Program-made: the position numbers and the translations under genes
Shown here: positions 33,574-42,987 of the stretch, in pieces
Layout: each line of letters starts with the position of its first letter
How positions within the stretch are numbered: position 1 is the first letter of the stretch
Assembly: GCA_900542555.1 (NCBI GenBank)
Contig: UQNU01000001.1
Coordinates: forward strand, 1 to 64,000
Reading direction: 5' to 3'
From: an uncultured Collinsella sp.
Lineage (GTDB): Bacteria; Actinomycetota; Coriobacteriia; Coriobacteriales; Coriobacteriaceae
DNA length: 64,000 nucleotides
The notes under the pieces: model-generated
Database searches by the model: none
Told to the model about the DNA's origin: nothing
The model's input: only the letters and a program-made list of their open reading frames with translations

Positions 33574-34962
33574 CTACTTGTGGAGCACGGCCAGGGCGGG
33601 ATCAACCGGCGCGGGAGCCTCCAGGTCGGAGACCTTCACAATGCCGTTCTCATCGGAGAAGGCACGGTAGATGGTCTGAATCGCCAGGTCAAAGTCCTTC
33701 TCCTCGACGCCGATAATGATATTGATCTCGTCGCAGCTCTGCGAAATCATACGCACGCTCACGCCGGCCTGACCAAGCATGCCAAACAGATGGCCCGAGA
33801 TACCTGCACGGCCGCGTAGGTTACGGCCAACGGTAGCGATGAGCGCCAAGCCCTCGACAACCTCGATCTCGAGCGGCTCGACCTCCTGTTGAATGTCGCC
33901 CACGAGCGAGTACAGCGAGTCGTGCACATCCTGCTCCTGCACCACGGCGCCAAAGCGGTCGACACCGGTGGGCATGTGCTCGACGGAAACGTCATAGCGC
34001 TCGAAGACCGAAAGCGCGCGGCGCATAAAACCGACACGGGGTTTGGTGCGGTCGCGGGCAACGTTGATGGCGACAAAGCCGCGCTTGCCGGTCACACCGG
34101 TAATGATGGGCTCCGCCTCGCCCTCATCAGCCGTCTCGCTAATGATGGTGCCGGGGTCCTGCGGCGCATTGGTGTTCTTGATGACCAGCGGAATACCCGC
34201 CTCGCGCACGGGGAACACGGCCTCCTCGTGCAGGACGCTTGCGCCCATGTACGAAAGCTCGCGCAGCTCCTCGTAGGTAACGCGCGCAATGGGCTGAGCC
34301 TCCGGAACAATACGCGGATCCGCAGAATAGAAACCCGAGACGTCGGTCCAGTTCTCGTAAAGGTCGGCGCCCAGGCACTTAGCCAAAATCGAGCCCGAGA
34401 TATCGCCGCCGCCACGATCGAGCAGCTTGATCTGGCCCTCACGCGTCGCGCCGTAGAAACCGGGCATAACAAAGCCGCCCTGCTGACCGTACTCCTGCAC
34501 CAGCTCGGAGGTGCGGTTCATGCTGAGCGTACCGTCGTGATGGAACGCAACGACCGTCGCGGCATCCAGGAACGGCAGGCCCAGGTACTCGGCCATCAGG
34601 CGAGCGGTGAAGTACTCACCGCGGCTCACGAGCTCCTCGGTGGAGTAACCGCCCGAGCGGGCGCGCTCGGCAAAGGCCGCGAACTCCTCGCGGATGGGAT
34701 AGGTAAGCTCCAGCTCGTCAGCAATATCAAAATAGCGCTGGCCAATGTCCTCGAGCAACTCCTCGCACGACACGTGATACTTAACGTGCGCGTTAACCAG
34801 GTAGAGCAGGTCGGTCACCTTGGTGTCGCCCTTAAAGCGGCGACCGCAGGCAGAAACCACCACAAAACGGCGGGCAGGGTCGGCATCGACGATGGCCTTG
34901 ATCTTCTTGAAGTGTTCGGCGTCGGCGACCGACGAGCCGCCAAACTTGGCAATCTTAATCAT
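33574..34962 (-). CDS. lysC: Aspartokinase
   Basis: Phosphorylates aspartate in the first step of the lysine/threonine/methionine pathway. It has 462 residues. Substrate-binding KFGGSSV is at residues 6-12, with SRGEYFTARLMA and LDRGGGDISGSILA in the kinase domain. Two C-terminal ACT-type regions (VGFMRRALSVFERYDVSVEHM and ISGHLFGMLGQAGVSVRMISQ) indicate allosteric control by an end-product amino acid. It is divergent from thrC, and asd follows, so pathway genes cluster here. Confidence 0.96.
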   Translation of the reverse strand: MIKIAKFGGSSVADAEHFKKIKAIVDADPARRFVVVSACGRRFKGDTKVTDLLYLVNAHVKYHVSCEELLEDIGQRYFDIADELELTYPIREEFAAFAERARSGGYSTEELVSRGEYFTARLMAEYLGLPFLDAATVVAFHHDGTLSMNRTSELVQEYGQQGGFVMPGFYGATREGQIKLLDRGGGDISGSILAKCLGADLYENWTDVSGFYSADPRIVPEAQPIARVTYEELRELSYMGASVLHEEAVFPVREAGIPLVIKNTNAPQDPGTIISETADEGEAEPIITGVTGKRGFVAINVARDRTKPRVGFMRRALSVFERYDVSVEHMPTGVDRFGAVVQEQDVHDSLYSLVGDIQQEVEPLEIEVVEGLALIATVGRNLRGRAGISGHLFGMLGQAGVSVRMISQSCDEINIIIGVEEKDFDLAIQTIYRAFSDENGIVKVSDLEAPAPVDPALAVLHK

Positions 34963-35065
34963 GGGCTGGAGGTTACCTTTCTAAAAGCCTCTGCGAACCT
35001 ATTTTGCGTGCTCTGATACCATGGTTTCACCGATTGGGACCAAGGCATCCGAGGAGCAGTGTTAT

Positions 35066-36583
35066 ATGGGAACTTATCATAGTACACGAGGACGCACTTT
35101 ATCGTGCTCAAGTAAGGTGGCAATCCGTACCGGCATCGCTCCCGACGGGGGTTTGTTTGTCTCGGACGAGCTCGGCACCCAGCAGGTCGATATCAGCTCG
35201 CTTGCAGCTAAATCGTACTTTGAAATCGCTCAAGATGTGTTGGGAATGTTACTGAATGATTACACGGCCGAAGAAATTTCGGCGTGTGTCGACGAGGCAT
35301 ACCGCGGCACGTTCGCGAGTGAAGAGGTTACGCCGCTCGTCAAACTCGACGCTGCGCCGGGTGTTGACGCCCCTCAGACCTATGTGATGGAACTCTTTGG
35401 CGGCCCTACAAGCGCCTTCAAGGACGTCGCCCTGCAGATGCTCCCCCGTCTGATGGCCCGCACTTCCGCCAAGGACGGCGGCGCCGAGCGCATCATGATC
35501 GTCACCGCCACGTCGGGCGACACGGGCAAGGCTGCGCTCGCCGGTTTTGCCGACGCTCCGGGCACGGGCATCACCGTCTTTTATCCCGAGGGCAAGGTTA
35601 GCCGCGTCCAGAACCTGCAGATGTCCACGCAGGAGGGCGACAACGTCGCCGTCTGCGGCATCCGCGGCAACTTTGACGACGCCCAGAGCGCCGTCAAGCG
35701 CATCTTTGCCGATAAGGAGCTTGCCGAGCGCCTGGAAGCCGCCGGCACGGTGCTTTCGAGCGCCAACTCTATCAATGTCGGCCGTCTGGTACCGCAGGTC
35801 GTCTACTACTTTGCCGCCTATGCGCAGCTGCTGCGCGCCGGCGCTATCGAGGCTGGCGACGCCGTAGAGTTCTGTGTGCCCACCGGCAACTTTGGCGATA
35901 TCTTGGCCGGCTACTACGCCAAGCGCATGGGCCTGCCCGTCGCCAAGCTCATCGTCGCGAGCGACAAGAACAACGTGCTTGCCGACTTCCTGACCACCGG
36001 CGTCTACGACCGTAACCGCCCGTTCTTCACGACCATCTCGCCGTCGATGGACATCCTCATCAGCTCTAACCTGGAGCGCATGCTGTACTTCCTGTCCGAT
36101 GGCGACTGCGAACTCGTTGCCGGCCTTATGGAGCAGTTGGCACAGACCGGTCGCTACGAAGTACCCGCCGAGCTGCTGGCCAAGATTCAGAGCGTCTTTG
36201 GCTGCGGCTGGGCCAGCGAGGACGAGGTCCGCGCTGCCATCAAGAGTTGCTGGGACGCCAACGGCTACGTGATCGACCCGCACACCGCTTGCGGCTATCA
36301 CGTCTTTGAAAAGGTCGCTCCCGCCGAGGGCGCCAAGGCTCGCGTGCTGCTTTCGACCGCCAGCCCCTACAAGTTCCCGCGCGCCTGCTGCGACGCCCTG
36401 GGCCTCGACGTTCCCGAGGATGATTTTGAGGCTATGCGTGTACTCGAGCAGGCCACCAACACGGTCGCCCCGGTCCAACTCGCCGAGCTTGAGTCCAAGC
36501 CTGTCCGCTTCGAAGACGTCTGCGACGTAGCCGACATGGCCAACTACGTCGAGTCTGCAGCAAAAAAGATGACTACCAACTAA
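35066..36583 (+). CDS. thrC: Threonine synthase
   Basis: A PLP enzyme that converts O-phosphohomoserine to threonine. It has 505 residues, with Lys119 as PLP-binding residue in GGPTSAFKDVALQ. The phosphate loop is TATSGDTGKAA, and VPTGNFGDILAGYYAKRMGLP is strongly conserved. The start ATG 35066 follows GAGGAGCAG. The long form with an N-terminal helical domain is the type found in many bacteria and yeast. It lies upstream of thrB but is separated by a terminator and an inverted-repeat element. Confidence 0.96.
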   Translation: MGTYHSTRGRTLSCSSKVAIRTGIAPDGGLFVSDELGTQQVDISSLAAKSYFEIAQDVLGMLLNDYTAEEISACVDEAYRGTFASEEVTPLVKLDAAPGVDAPQTYVMELFGGPTSAFKDVALQMLPRLMARTSAKDGGAERIMIVTATSGDTGKAALAGFADAPGTGITVFYPEGKVSRVQNLQMSTQEGDNVAVCGIRGNFDDAQSAVKRIFADKELAERLEAAGTVLSSANSINVGRLVPQVVYYFAAYAQLLRAGAIEAGDAVEFCVPTGNFGDILAGYYAKRMGLPVAKLIVASDKNNVLADFLTTGVYDRNRPFFTTISPSMDILISSNLERMLYFLSDGDCELVAGLMEQLAQTGRYEVPAELLAKIQSVFGCGWASEDEVRAAIKSCWDANGYVIDPHTACGYHVFEKVAPAEGAKARVLLSTASPYKFPRACCDALGLDVPEDDFEAMRVLEQATNTVAPVQLAELESKPVRFEDVCDVADMANYVESAAKKMTTN

Positions 36584-36597
36584 AACCCCTTATTAAG

Positions 36598-36630
36598 CGC
36601 CGGCGAAAGCCGGCGTACTTTCTTTTTATT
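36598..36630 (+). terminator. Terminator after thrC
   Basis: CGCCGGC-GAAA-GCCGGCG, followed by TACTTTCTTTTTATTT, directly after thrC. Confidence 0.88.
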
Positions 36631-36659
36631 TAGCTTTCGGGATGATGACGAGCATGCGA

Positions 36660-36771
36660 GCGGGTCTGGCCGTTTAGTTCGTCGCGAGTTCCGCACGAGC
36701 CGGAAAGCGCTTAATGTGCTTTCCGAGCGAGCCAGGACTGCCCGAGCAGCGAACTAAACGGCCAGACCCGC
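36660..36771. repeat. Structured element H in the thrB leader
   Basis: A perfect 22-bp outer stem (36660-36681 with 36750-36771; arm GCGGGTCTGGCCGTTTAG plus TTCG) encloses GGAAAGCGC/GTGCTTTCC (36702-36724). On the minus strand the internal strands contain GTCCT and TGCGGAA, as in elements C, D and F. The right arm ends three bases before the thrB ribosome binding site AGGAGG, so folding could affect thrB translation. Confidence 0.75.
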
Positions 36772-36785
36772 CCAGGAGGACCCAC

Positions 36786-37667
36786 ATGATCAAAATCACC
36801 GTCCCAGCAACCAGCGCCAACCTAGGCATCGGCTACGACACCCTCGGCATGGCCGTCAGCCTCTACTCGCACTTCACCTTCGAGCGCGCCGACAAGCTCA
36901 CCATCACGGGCTGCCCCGAGGAGTTCCAAAACGAGAATAACCTGGTCTATGTGAGCTTTGTCGATGCTCTGGCCGCGTGGGGCGAGACAGCTTTCCCCGT
37001 TGCCATCGACATTCAAACCGACGTGCCCGTCGCTCGCGGCCTGGGTTCCAGCTCCACCTGCGTCGTCGCCGGCATTATGGCGGCCGCCGCGCTGACGGGC
37101 CACACCGTCGACCGTGCCGAGCTCGTCCGCATTGCCACCGAGGTCGAGGGCCATCCCGATAACGTCGCCCCCGCCATCCTGGGCGGTGCCGTTTGCTCCT
37201 TTACGCCGACTGATTCGCTCCCCCAGTGCCTGCGCTACGAGGTGAGCGATCGCTTGCGTTTTATTACCGTGATTCCGCCCTACGAGGTGCATACGAGCGA
37301 GGCCCGCAAGGTTGTGCCACAGGAGATTCCACTCTCCACCGCCGTATGGCAAATGGGCCGCATCGCCGGCATGACGCGCGGCCTGGAGACTGGTGACCTC
37401 GACCTGATTGCCGCCGCCAACGACGACCGCATCCAGGAACCCTATCGTCGCCGCCTGATTCCCGACTACAACGCCGTGCGCGACACCTGCCTTAACGGCG
37501 GCGCTAAAACCATCTGGATTAGCGGCTCGGGCTCGACCCTCATGGCTGTGACCGACGACACCATCGTGGCAAAGTTCCTGCAGGTCAAGCTGCGCGAGCA
37601 GTTCCCCAAGTGCGACACGCATATCCTCACGTGCGACACGGAAGGCGCTCAAATCGAGTACCTGTAG
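36786..37667 (+). CDS. thrB: Homoserine kinase
   Basis: A GHMP-family kinase that phosphorylates homoserine for threonine synthase. It has 293 residues, with N-terminal ITVPATSANLGIGYDTLGMA, the ATP loop PVARGLGSSSTCVVAG and the C-terminal GHMP motif ISGSGSTLMAV. The start ATG 36786 follows CCAGGAGGACCCAC; the codons before it form an arm of element H. The stop TAG is inside the outermost stem of element F. Together with asd, lysC and thrC it completes all local steps except homoserine dehydrogenase, which is not in the window. Confidence 0.96.
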   Translation: MIKITVPATSANLGIGYDTLGMAVSLYSHFTFERADKLTITGCPEEFQNENNLVYVSFVDALAAWGETAFPVAIDIQTDVPVARGLGSSSTCVVAGIMAAAALTGHTVDRAELVRIATEVEGHPDNVAPAILGGAVCSFTPTDSLPQCLRYEVSDRLRFITVIPPYEVHTSEARKVVPQEIPLSTAVWQMGRIAGMTRGLETGDLDLIAAANDDRIQEPYRRRLIPDYNAVRDTCLNGGAKTIWISGSGSTLMAVTDDTIVAKFLQVKLREQFPKCDTHILTCDTEGAQIEYL

Positions 37668-37847
37668 ACATCCTCCTCATATACCTGTCCGGGACGGTCG
37701 GGATATTCCCTCGAAATCGTCCTCGCGCATGAAGGCCCCTTGTCCTGCTCCTACGGAGCGACGGACAAGGGGCCTTCGCGCTGCGGAATGATTTTGAGGG
37801 AATATCCCGACCGTCCCTGCGCCTACCTTGCTGAGGATGTCTACAGG
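37661..37847. repeat. Structured element F with triple concentric stems
   Basis: The outermost 15-bp stem CCTGTAGACATCCTC/GAGGATGTCTACAGG (37661-37675, 37833-37847) contains the thrB stop codon. A 28-bp stem with one G-U pair follows (37691-37718, 37790-37817; arm begins GGGACGGTCGGGATATTC). The internal loop strands are GTCCTCGCGCAT and GCGCTGCGGAAT. The innermost 15-bp stem is GAAGGCCCCTTGTCC/GGACAAGGGGCCTTC. It has the same geometry as elements C and D. Confidence 0.88.
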
Positions 37848-37923
37848 GACCCACGCTTTGAAGGGGCGCCGGGCTGATAGTTGATTTTTATTGGCAGGGG
37901 CTCTTGCTGGTAAGGGGCACTTA

Positions 37924-38514
37924 CTAGAGGCAAGCCTCGGCGATGCGCTTTTTTAGTTCGTCGATGCCGGTACCGGTCTGGGAGCTTGTGATGATCACGT
38001 TTTCGGCAGGGACGTTGAGCTGCTTTTTGATGGCTGCTGCCTGGCGGGCCTGCTGGGTGCGGCTGAGCTTATCGGCTTTGGTGAGGCAGACGATAAAGTT
38101 GAACTCGTTGCCCTGTAGATAGTCGATCATGTCGTGGTCGAGCTTGCTGGGGTCGTGGCGAATGTCCACCAGCGAGACGACCAAGTTAAAGCTGCGCTCG
38201 GAGTCGAAAAAGTCGCCAATGAGCTCGGCCCAGCGGTCGCGCTCGGCCTTGGAACGACGGGCGAAACCGTAACCCGGCAGGTCGACAAAGTGCACGTCAT
38301 CGGCCTCAAAGAAGTTGATGTTACTCGTCTTGCCCGGCGTACTCGAAACCTTGACCAAGTTCTTGCGGCCAAAGAGCTTGTTCATAATCGACGACTTGCC
38401 CACATTGGAGCGGCCGACGAAGCTCACCTCGGGACAGGTGGACTCGGGAATCTGCGAAACCTTGCCGTAGCTGGCGACGAACTTGGCAAGCTGATAGTTA
38501 ATGGAATCGGCCAT
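37924..38514 (-). CDS. engB: Ribosome biogenesis GTPase EngB/YihA/YsxC
   Basis: An essential-type small GTPase that assists 50S subunit assembly. It has 196 residues, with G1 GRSNVGKSS, G2 TPGKT, G3 DLPGYGFA, G4 TKAD and G5 in ITSSQTGTG, all intact. ATG 38514 lies five bases from AAGGAG; an in-frame GTG at 38520 overlaps that site and is less likely. mtnN lies 39 bases upstream on the same strand, so the two are probably cotranscribed. Confidence 0.95.
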   Translation of the reverse strand: MADSINYQLAKFVASYGKVSQIPESTCPEVSFVGRSNVGKSSIMNKLFGRKNLVKVSSTPGKTSNINFFEADDVHFVDLPGYGFARRSKAERDRWAELIGDFFDSERSFNLVVSLVDIRHDPSKLDHDMIDYLQGNEFNFIVCLTKADKLSRTQQARQAAAIKKQLNVPAENVIITSSQTGTGIDELKKRIAEACL

Positions 38515-38553
38515 GGACACTCCTTGGTCGTAGGTTTTTACAAAACGGGCGTG

Positions 38554-39294
38554 CTATTGCGCGGCGGCGATACGACGAACGATGTCAAGCGTGATGCCGC
38601 TCGCGGTGCGAGCGTACTCGTCCAGATCGAACTCGCGCTCGCAAAACGCGTCATATGCCTCGTCACAATTATCGCTGATAGCGCGCAGCACCAGGCAATC
38701 GGCACCATTCTTGGCCGCGATGTGCGCAATTGCCGCGCCCTCCATCTCGACGCAATCGGCATGCGTGGCCTCAAGCGCAGCGTTACGCATGGCGTCACCC
38801 GTAACAAAGCGGTCACCCGTGGCGATAGTGCCACACAGGAACTGCTTGGGGTCCTTCTCCGCAGAGTTCTCATCCGCCGAGGCATCCACAAATCCATGCT
38901 CGGCAAGCACGGCGGCGGCAACATCAACCAACGCCGGCGTCGAGGCAAACTCCTCGAGCCCCGGCGCGGACTCGGCGATGAGTGCCGTATCGGTATCCAG
39001 ATAGCGCAGGCACTTGCCTATAACCACGTCGTTAATATGGAGTTTAGGGTTTAGGCCGCCCGCAATGCCCGAAAACACAACGGCCTGCGGGGCGTATTTG
39101 CTGATGAGATGCTGCGTTGCGGCAGCGGCGTTCACGGTCCCCATGCCTGCCGTCGTGGCGACTACCGTCAGACCCGAAAGCCCACCGTTCACAACGGTCA
39201 AGCCCGCCTCCTGCGACTCATGCGCGCCACTCAGCTCTTCCTTAATCTGCGCAACCTCTTTTTCGAGTGCGCCTATGATCGCGATGGTTGCCAT
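38554..39294 (-). CDS. mtnN: 5'-methylthioadenosine/S-adenosylhomocysteine nucleosidase
   Basis: Cleaves adenine from methylthioadenosine and S-adenosylhomocysteine, by-products of SAM use. It has 246 residues. IAIIGALEKEV at the start, VVFSGIAGGLNP, and the catalytic region VEMEGAAIAHIAAKNG with the Asp in RAISDNCDE are all present. The start ATG 39294 has GGGGGA seven bases upstream. It is upstream of engB on the minus strand. Confidence 0.93.
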   Translation of the reverse strand: MATIAIIGALEKEVAQIKEELSGAHESQEAGLTVVNGGLSGLTVVATTAGMGTVNAAAATQHLISKYAPQAVVFSGIAGGLNPKLHINDVVIGKCLRYLDTDTALIAESAPGLEEFASTPALVDVAAAVLAEHGFVDASADENSAEKDPKQFLCGTIATGDRFVTGDAMRNAALEATHADCVEMEGAAIAHIAAKNGADCLVLRAISDNCDEAYDAFCEREFDLDEYARTASGITLDIVRRIAAAQ

Positions 39295-39420
39295 GCCATC
39301 CCCCAAATCCGTGCAAATTGCTTATCCACGGTATGGTACCAGCATTTTAGCTCAACCGCGTCAGCACCAAGCCGTTAGGCCAGTACAGCTCGGGTATCAT
39401 AAAGGGGCAAAAATAGCTTG

Positions 39421-40239
39421 TTAGCCGATGGCCGACCTGAGTTCCGCACGGCGCTTTCTCATGCCGGCCATAACGGCGTTGCGCAGCTCGGGCATGCGCG
39501 CGGTATCCATCTGGGGCACGCCGTCGAGCTTATAGGGAATGCCCAGTTGCTCGTACTTGACGACACCCATCGTGTGATACGGCAGCATTTCCAGGCCCAC
39601 CACGTTGTGCCATGGAGCGATGAGGCGACCGAGCTTCTCGCACTCCTCCACCGTGTCGGTAATGCCCGGCACCACCACGTGACGGATAACGACCTTGATC
39701 TTGCGACGTGCAAGCTCATCACCAAACGCCAGAATGCGTGCGGGATCGCACCCAGTCAGCTTTTTATGCTCGACCGGGTCGGCATGCTTAATATCGAGCA
39801 GTACCATGTCGGTCTCGTTGAGCACGGCATCGAACTTCTCGGGATGCGCGGGATCGAACGCATAGCCGCAGCTATCCAAGCAGGTGTGCACACGACCATC
39901 GTGGTTATTGTGCATGGCGTGGAACAGGTCGGCCAAAAACTCAGGCTGCAGGAGCGGCTCGCCGCCGGACACCGTAATGCCACCGCTGCGATAGAACTCG
40001 TGGTTACTCTGGAACTCATCCATCAGGTGTTCGACGGTCACCATGGTGCCGCCGTTGACCGACCAGGTATCGGGATTGTGGCAATACGCGCAGCGCATGG
40101 GACAGCCCTGAACAAACACCACAAAGCGGATGCCGGGTCCGTCGACCGTTCCCATCGTCTCGATCGAATGCACGCGGCCAAGGGCAAACGCAGAGTCCTC
40201 GGGACGAGCGTCCACACCCTCAAGCGTCATTTCTGCCAT
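39421..40239 (-). CDS. pflA: Pyruvate formate-lyase activating enzyme
   Basis: A radical SAM enzyme that makes the glycyl radical on pyruvate formate-lyase. It has 272 residues, with the cluster motif CPMRCAYCHNPDTW (CxxxCxxC), GGITVSGGEPLLQ for SAM contact, DSCGY, and LDIKHADP. IETMGTVDGPGIRFVVFVQGC is typical of PflA. ATG 40239 is chosen; an upstream TTG is less likely. It is not next to the pfl genes (47.6-50 kb), so it is expressed separately. Its target here must be the separate 83-residue glycyl-radical subunit. Confidence 0.95.
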   Translation of the reverse strand: MAEMTLEGVDARPEDSAFALGRVHSIETMGTVDGPGIRFVVFVQGCPMRCAYCHNPDTWSVNGGTMVTVEHLMDEFQSNHEFYRSGGITVSGGEPLLQPEFLADLFHAMHNNHDGRVHTCLDSCGYAFDPAHPEKFDAVLNETDMVLLDIKHADPVEHKKLTGCDPARILAFGDELARRKIKVVIRHVVVPGITDTVEECEKLGRLIAPWHNVVGLEMLPYHTMGVVKYEQLGIPYKLDGVPQMDTARMPELRNAVMAGMRKRRAELRSAIG

Positions 40240-40348
40240 TCGCGCTACCTTGCCTCTCCTTGGATGCAACCAATTAAAATGCCAGAGTCATTCTAGCCCA
40301 TGCGTTTGCGTTTAAACGTCTCGGACTAGAACGGCACGTTTTAATCTA

Positions 40349-40370
40349 TCCCCCATCACCATGGCTGGGG
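40349..40370 (-). terminator. Possible terminator after degV
   Basis: On the minus strand CCCCC and GGGGG enclose AGCCATGGTGAT, followed by ATAGATTAAAA. The stem is short. Confidence 0.45.
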
Positions 40371-40413
40371 GCTACGTCGAGATGTCAGGCTGAAGAACGC
40401 TCGCCTGCGGCCT

Positions 40414-41268
40414 TTACGCCTTAAGCGTCAGCACCGCACCGAAGGCGGTCGGGCCGCAATGGCTCGAGATGACGCCGCCAACCTGAGTCCAAGTAACGTC
40501 CTTAAAGCCCAGGTCGCGCGCATAGACTTCCATGTCGTCGCGCAGCTCCTGGGAAAGGCCCACCGAATACGCCAAGCCAATGTGCGAGTAGTCAATCTCG
40601 CCTTTCGCAACCATGTGGTCAATAAAGGCGCGGGCGCATTTGAGCATAGAGCCGCGGAATTTCTTGGTCGCCACGAACTTGCCGCCCGTCACCTCAATGC
40701 AGGGCTTAATCTTGAGCAGGTGGGCGCCAAGGAATGCGACGTTGGACAGGCGACCGCCCGCCTTAAGGAAGGCAAGGTCCGTAGGAACAAAGCCCAGCAG
40801 TACGCGGTCCATGACGGAGTTCGTAAATGCAAAGATCTCGTCGACGGTGGCATCGGGGTGAGCCTCGATGTATTTGGCGGTCTCGACGACAACGAGCGAC
40901 TGGCCCACCGAGACAAAACGCGTATCCATGGAGTAGACGTAGTCGCGACCCTTGGCGGCGATCTTCGATGATTGATGGGAGCAGGTCGTTGCCTCGGAAT
41001 ACGCGAGATGCAGAATAGTCGCGTCGGGCTGCTCGGCATGGATACGGTCATATACGTGCGCAAAATCTGCCGGCGCACAGCCGCTGGTCTTGGGCATCAC
41101 ACCAAACTCGTTGCAGCGCGAATAAATCTCGAGCGGATCGATGGAGCCGTCCTCGACGGTCTCGTCACCAATCGTGACATGCATGGGCACGCGCACGATG
41201 CCGTAGCGCTCGCAAAGCTCCGGCGTCACATCCGACCCAGACTCAACCACGATTACGTACTTGCCCAT
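40414..41268 (-). CDS. DegV-family fatty-acid-binding protein
   Basis: A 284-residue protein of the DegV family, which binds long-chain fatty acids and supplies them to fatty-acid kinase (FakB role). The motif VVESGSDVTPELCERYGIVRVPMHV opens it. Thr/Ser ligands of the fatty-acid carboxylate are expected in KTSGCAP and in the later RFVSVGQ and GGRLSN regions, all visible. The start ATG 41268 (MGKYV) is chosen from the family start although its ribosome binding site is weak. No fakA is nearby. Confidence 0.88.
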   Translation of the reverse strand: MGKYVIVVESGSDVTPELCERYGIVRVPMHVTIGDETVEDGSIDPLEIYSRCNEFGVMPKTSGCAPADFAHVYDRIHAEQPDATILHLAYSEATTCSHQSSKIAAKGRDYVYSMDTRFVSVGQSLVVVETAKYIEAHPDATVDEIFAFTNSVMDRVLLGFVPTDLAFLKAGGRLSNVAFLGAHLLKIKPCIEVTGGKFVATKKFRGSMLKCARAFIDHMVAKGEIDYSHIGLAYSVGLSQELRDDMEVYARDLGFKDVTWTQVGGVISSHCGPTAFGAVLTLKA

Positions 41269-41348
41269 TATTATCACGACCCATCTCAACATTGGCTTTT
41301 CAATACACGGCACGCGCCGCCGCACTGTTGTACAACAGTGTCCAAGCA

Positions 41349-41397
41349 CCAAAGAGACGCCGCCCCTTGCACACAACAAAGGACAGCGTCTCCTTGG
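41349..41397 (-). terminator. Terminator of the fructoside operon
   Basis: CCAA...GAGACGC pairs with GCGTCTC...TTGG, with further pairing CCCCTT/AAAGG toward the loop. It lies downstream of scrB on the minus strand. Confidence 0.65.
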
Positions 41398-41544
41398 AAA
41401 ACTCCGTGCTTATCTAGGATTCCATACGGTTTATTAAGGAGGGTTACTTATTCCGCAAACGGTCGCTATATGCGATAAACGGTAGTTGGCCGCGGCAACT
41501 GCGACACATTCCGCCCAACAAGTCCAATCGTGCTCCATACACGG

Positions 41545-42987
41545 TTAATGAGCGAGGCGGTAAAAATTCATCGACGCCGCACCCTCGGCATGCAGCTCCA
41601 TCGCCGGAACCGCCGGCGAATAGGTACGGCTCGTAAGTGCCGCCTCGCCGCCGTTGGCAAAAATCTCGACCATCGTAGTGTCTGAAAGCACGCGCAGGTC
41701 GCGAAGCTCGCTGAGCTCGATCGACCTCCGGTCGCGTCCATAGCCTTCGTCGCCCATATCGAGGGTAAGCATCCCGTCCGTATAACGCACAAAGACACCC
41801 TTGCGGATCTCGAGCTCGACCATCTTGGCGCCCTCACAGGAAACCACAAGGTCAAACAGGCGGCCCGGCTCCTCAACGGTTTCACCGCCTGTCGCGCGAA
41901 CGCAGTCGCCGCGCATCCTCTCAATCTCGTGCACCGGCTGCTGACAGAGCTTACCATCGCGCATGCTCAGCTCTCGCGGCACCGTCAACGCGCACTGCCA
42001 CCCGCGTGCCACCGTCGGGCTTTCTGCCGTCGCATCGGGACAACCCGACCATCCGATCATCAAACGTCGACCCGCAGCATCCTCAAAGGACTGCGGGGCA
42101 TAGAAATCAAAACCGGCATCAACCATCGGAGGCATGCCCTGGCCGACGATCTTAAAGCTCGGCGCCCCCCAATCGGCCTCGATGGAGAACCACACGCACT
42201 GATGCGGATTGCGGTAACGCCAGCCATCGGCGGGCACGCCCTGCGGACAGCAAACGAGAATAAGCTCGCCATCGAGCTCAAACAGATCAGGACACTCCCA
42301 CATAAAGCCAAACTTCTCGCCCAGCTCAATGCGCGTCGCATAGCCCCAGTCCTCTAGATCACGCGAGGTATAGACAAGCACGCAGCCGCGGTCGTCTTTC
42401 GTACGAGCGCCGAGAACCATGTAGTAGATACTGTCGTGTTCAAGGATCTTGGGATCGCGCACGTGCGTACCGATATCGTCGGGGTAATCGACCGGTCCAA
42501 TAGCTATGCGCTTCTCGCCCAATTCGTCGGGATTCTCGGCAACCATATGAATCTGGTTTTGCTCACGGCCCGTCAACACGTAGTCGTAATCATCGCGGTC
42601 AAAATGCTTAACGTTGCCGGTATAGAAGTAGTGAATCTTGCCATCACGTACAAAGGCAGAACCAGAATACGCTCCACTCGAATCCAAATCGGAATCGGGG
42701 AACAACACGGGGCCGCAATTCTCGTACGTCACAAAATCCTTTGTCGTCAGATGGTTCCAAAGCACTGGACCGCCATGTGCAGCGTCGAACGGATCGTATT
42801 GATGATAGATGTGATATGTATCACCAATCTGCACCAAACCGTTGGGGTCGTTGAGCCAGCCAAGCTCAGGCTCCACATGGAACAAAAGCCTATCGGGGTC
42901 GGACGCGATGCGACCCGCCGTCTCATCCTGTCCGGCACGCCACTGCTCATAGTCCGCGCGTGTCACCTTGTTTTTTTGATTAAACAT
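41545..42987 (-). CDS. scrB: Sucrose-6-phosphate hydrolase / beta-fructosidase (GH32)
   Basis: Hydrolyses the phosphorylated sucrose delivered by the PTS encoded upstream. It has 480 residues from ATG 42987, placed eight bases from GAGAAGG; ATG 42993 is too close to it. The five-bladed propeller motifs are intact: WLNDPNG (44-50, nucleophile Asp47), RDPK (transition-state Asp) and ECPDLF (acid/base Glu). A C-terminal beta-sandwich ends with a typical LRVLSDTTMVEIFANGG. It is the last gene of a three-gene operon. Confidence 0.93.
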   Translation of the reverse strand: MFNQKNKVTRADYEQWRAGQDETAGRIASDPDRLLFHVEPELGWLNDPNGLVQIGDTYHIYHQYDPFDAAHGGPVLWNHLTTKDFVTYENCGPVLFPDSDLDSSGAYSGSAFVRDGKIHYFYTGNVKHFDRDDYDYVLTGREQNQIHMVAENPDELGEKRIAIGPVDYPDDIGTHVRDPKILEHDSIYYMVLGARTKDDRGCVLVYTSRDLEDWGYATRIELGEKFGFMWECPDLFELDGELILVCCPQGVPADGWRYRNPHQCVWFSIEADWGAPSFKIVGQGMPPMVDAGFDFYAPQSFEDAAGRRLMIGWSGCPDATAESPTVARGWQCALTVPRELSMRDGKLCQQPVHEIERMRGDCVRATGGETVEEPGRLFDLVVSCEGAKMVELEIRKGVFVRYTDGMLTLDMGDEGYGRDRRSIELSELRDLRVLSDTTMVEIFANGGEAALTSRTYSPAVPAMELHAEGAASMNFYRLAH

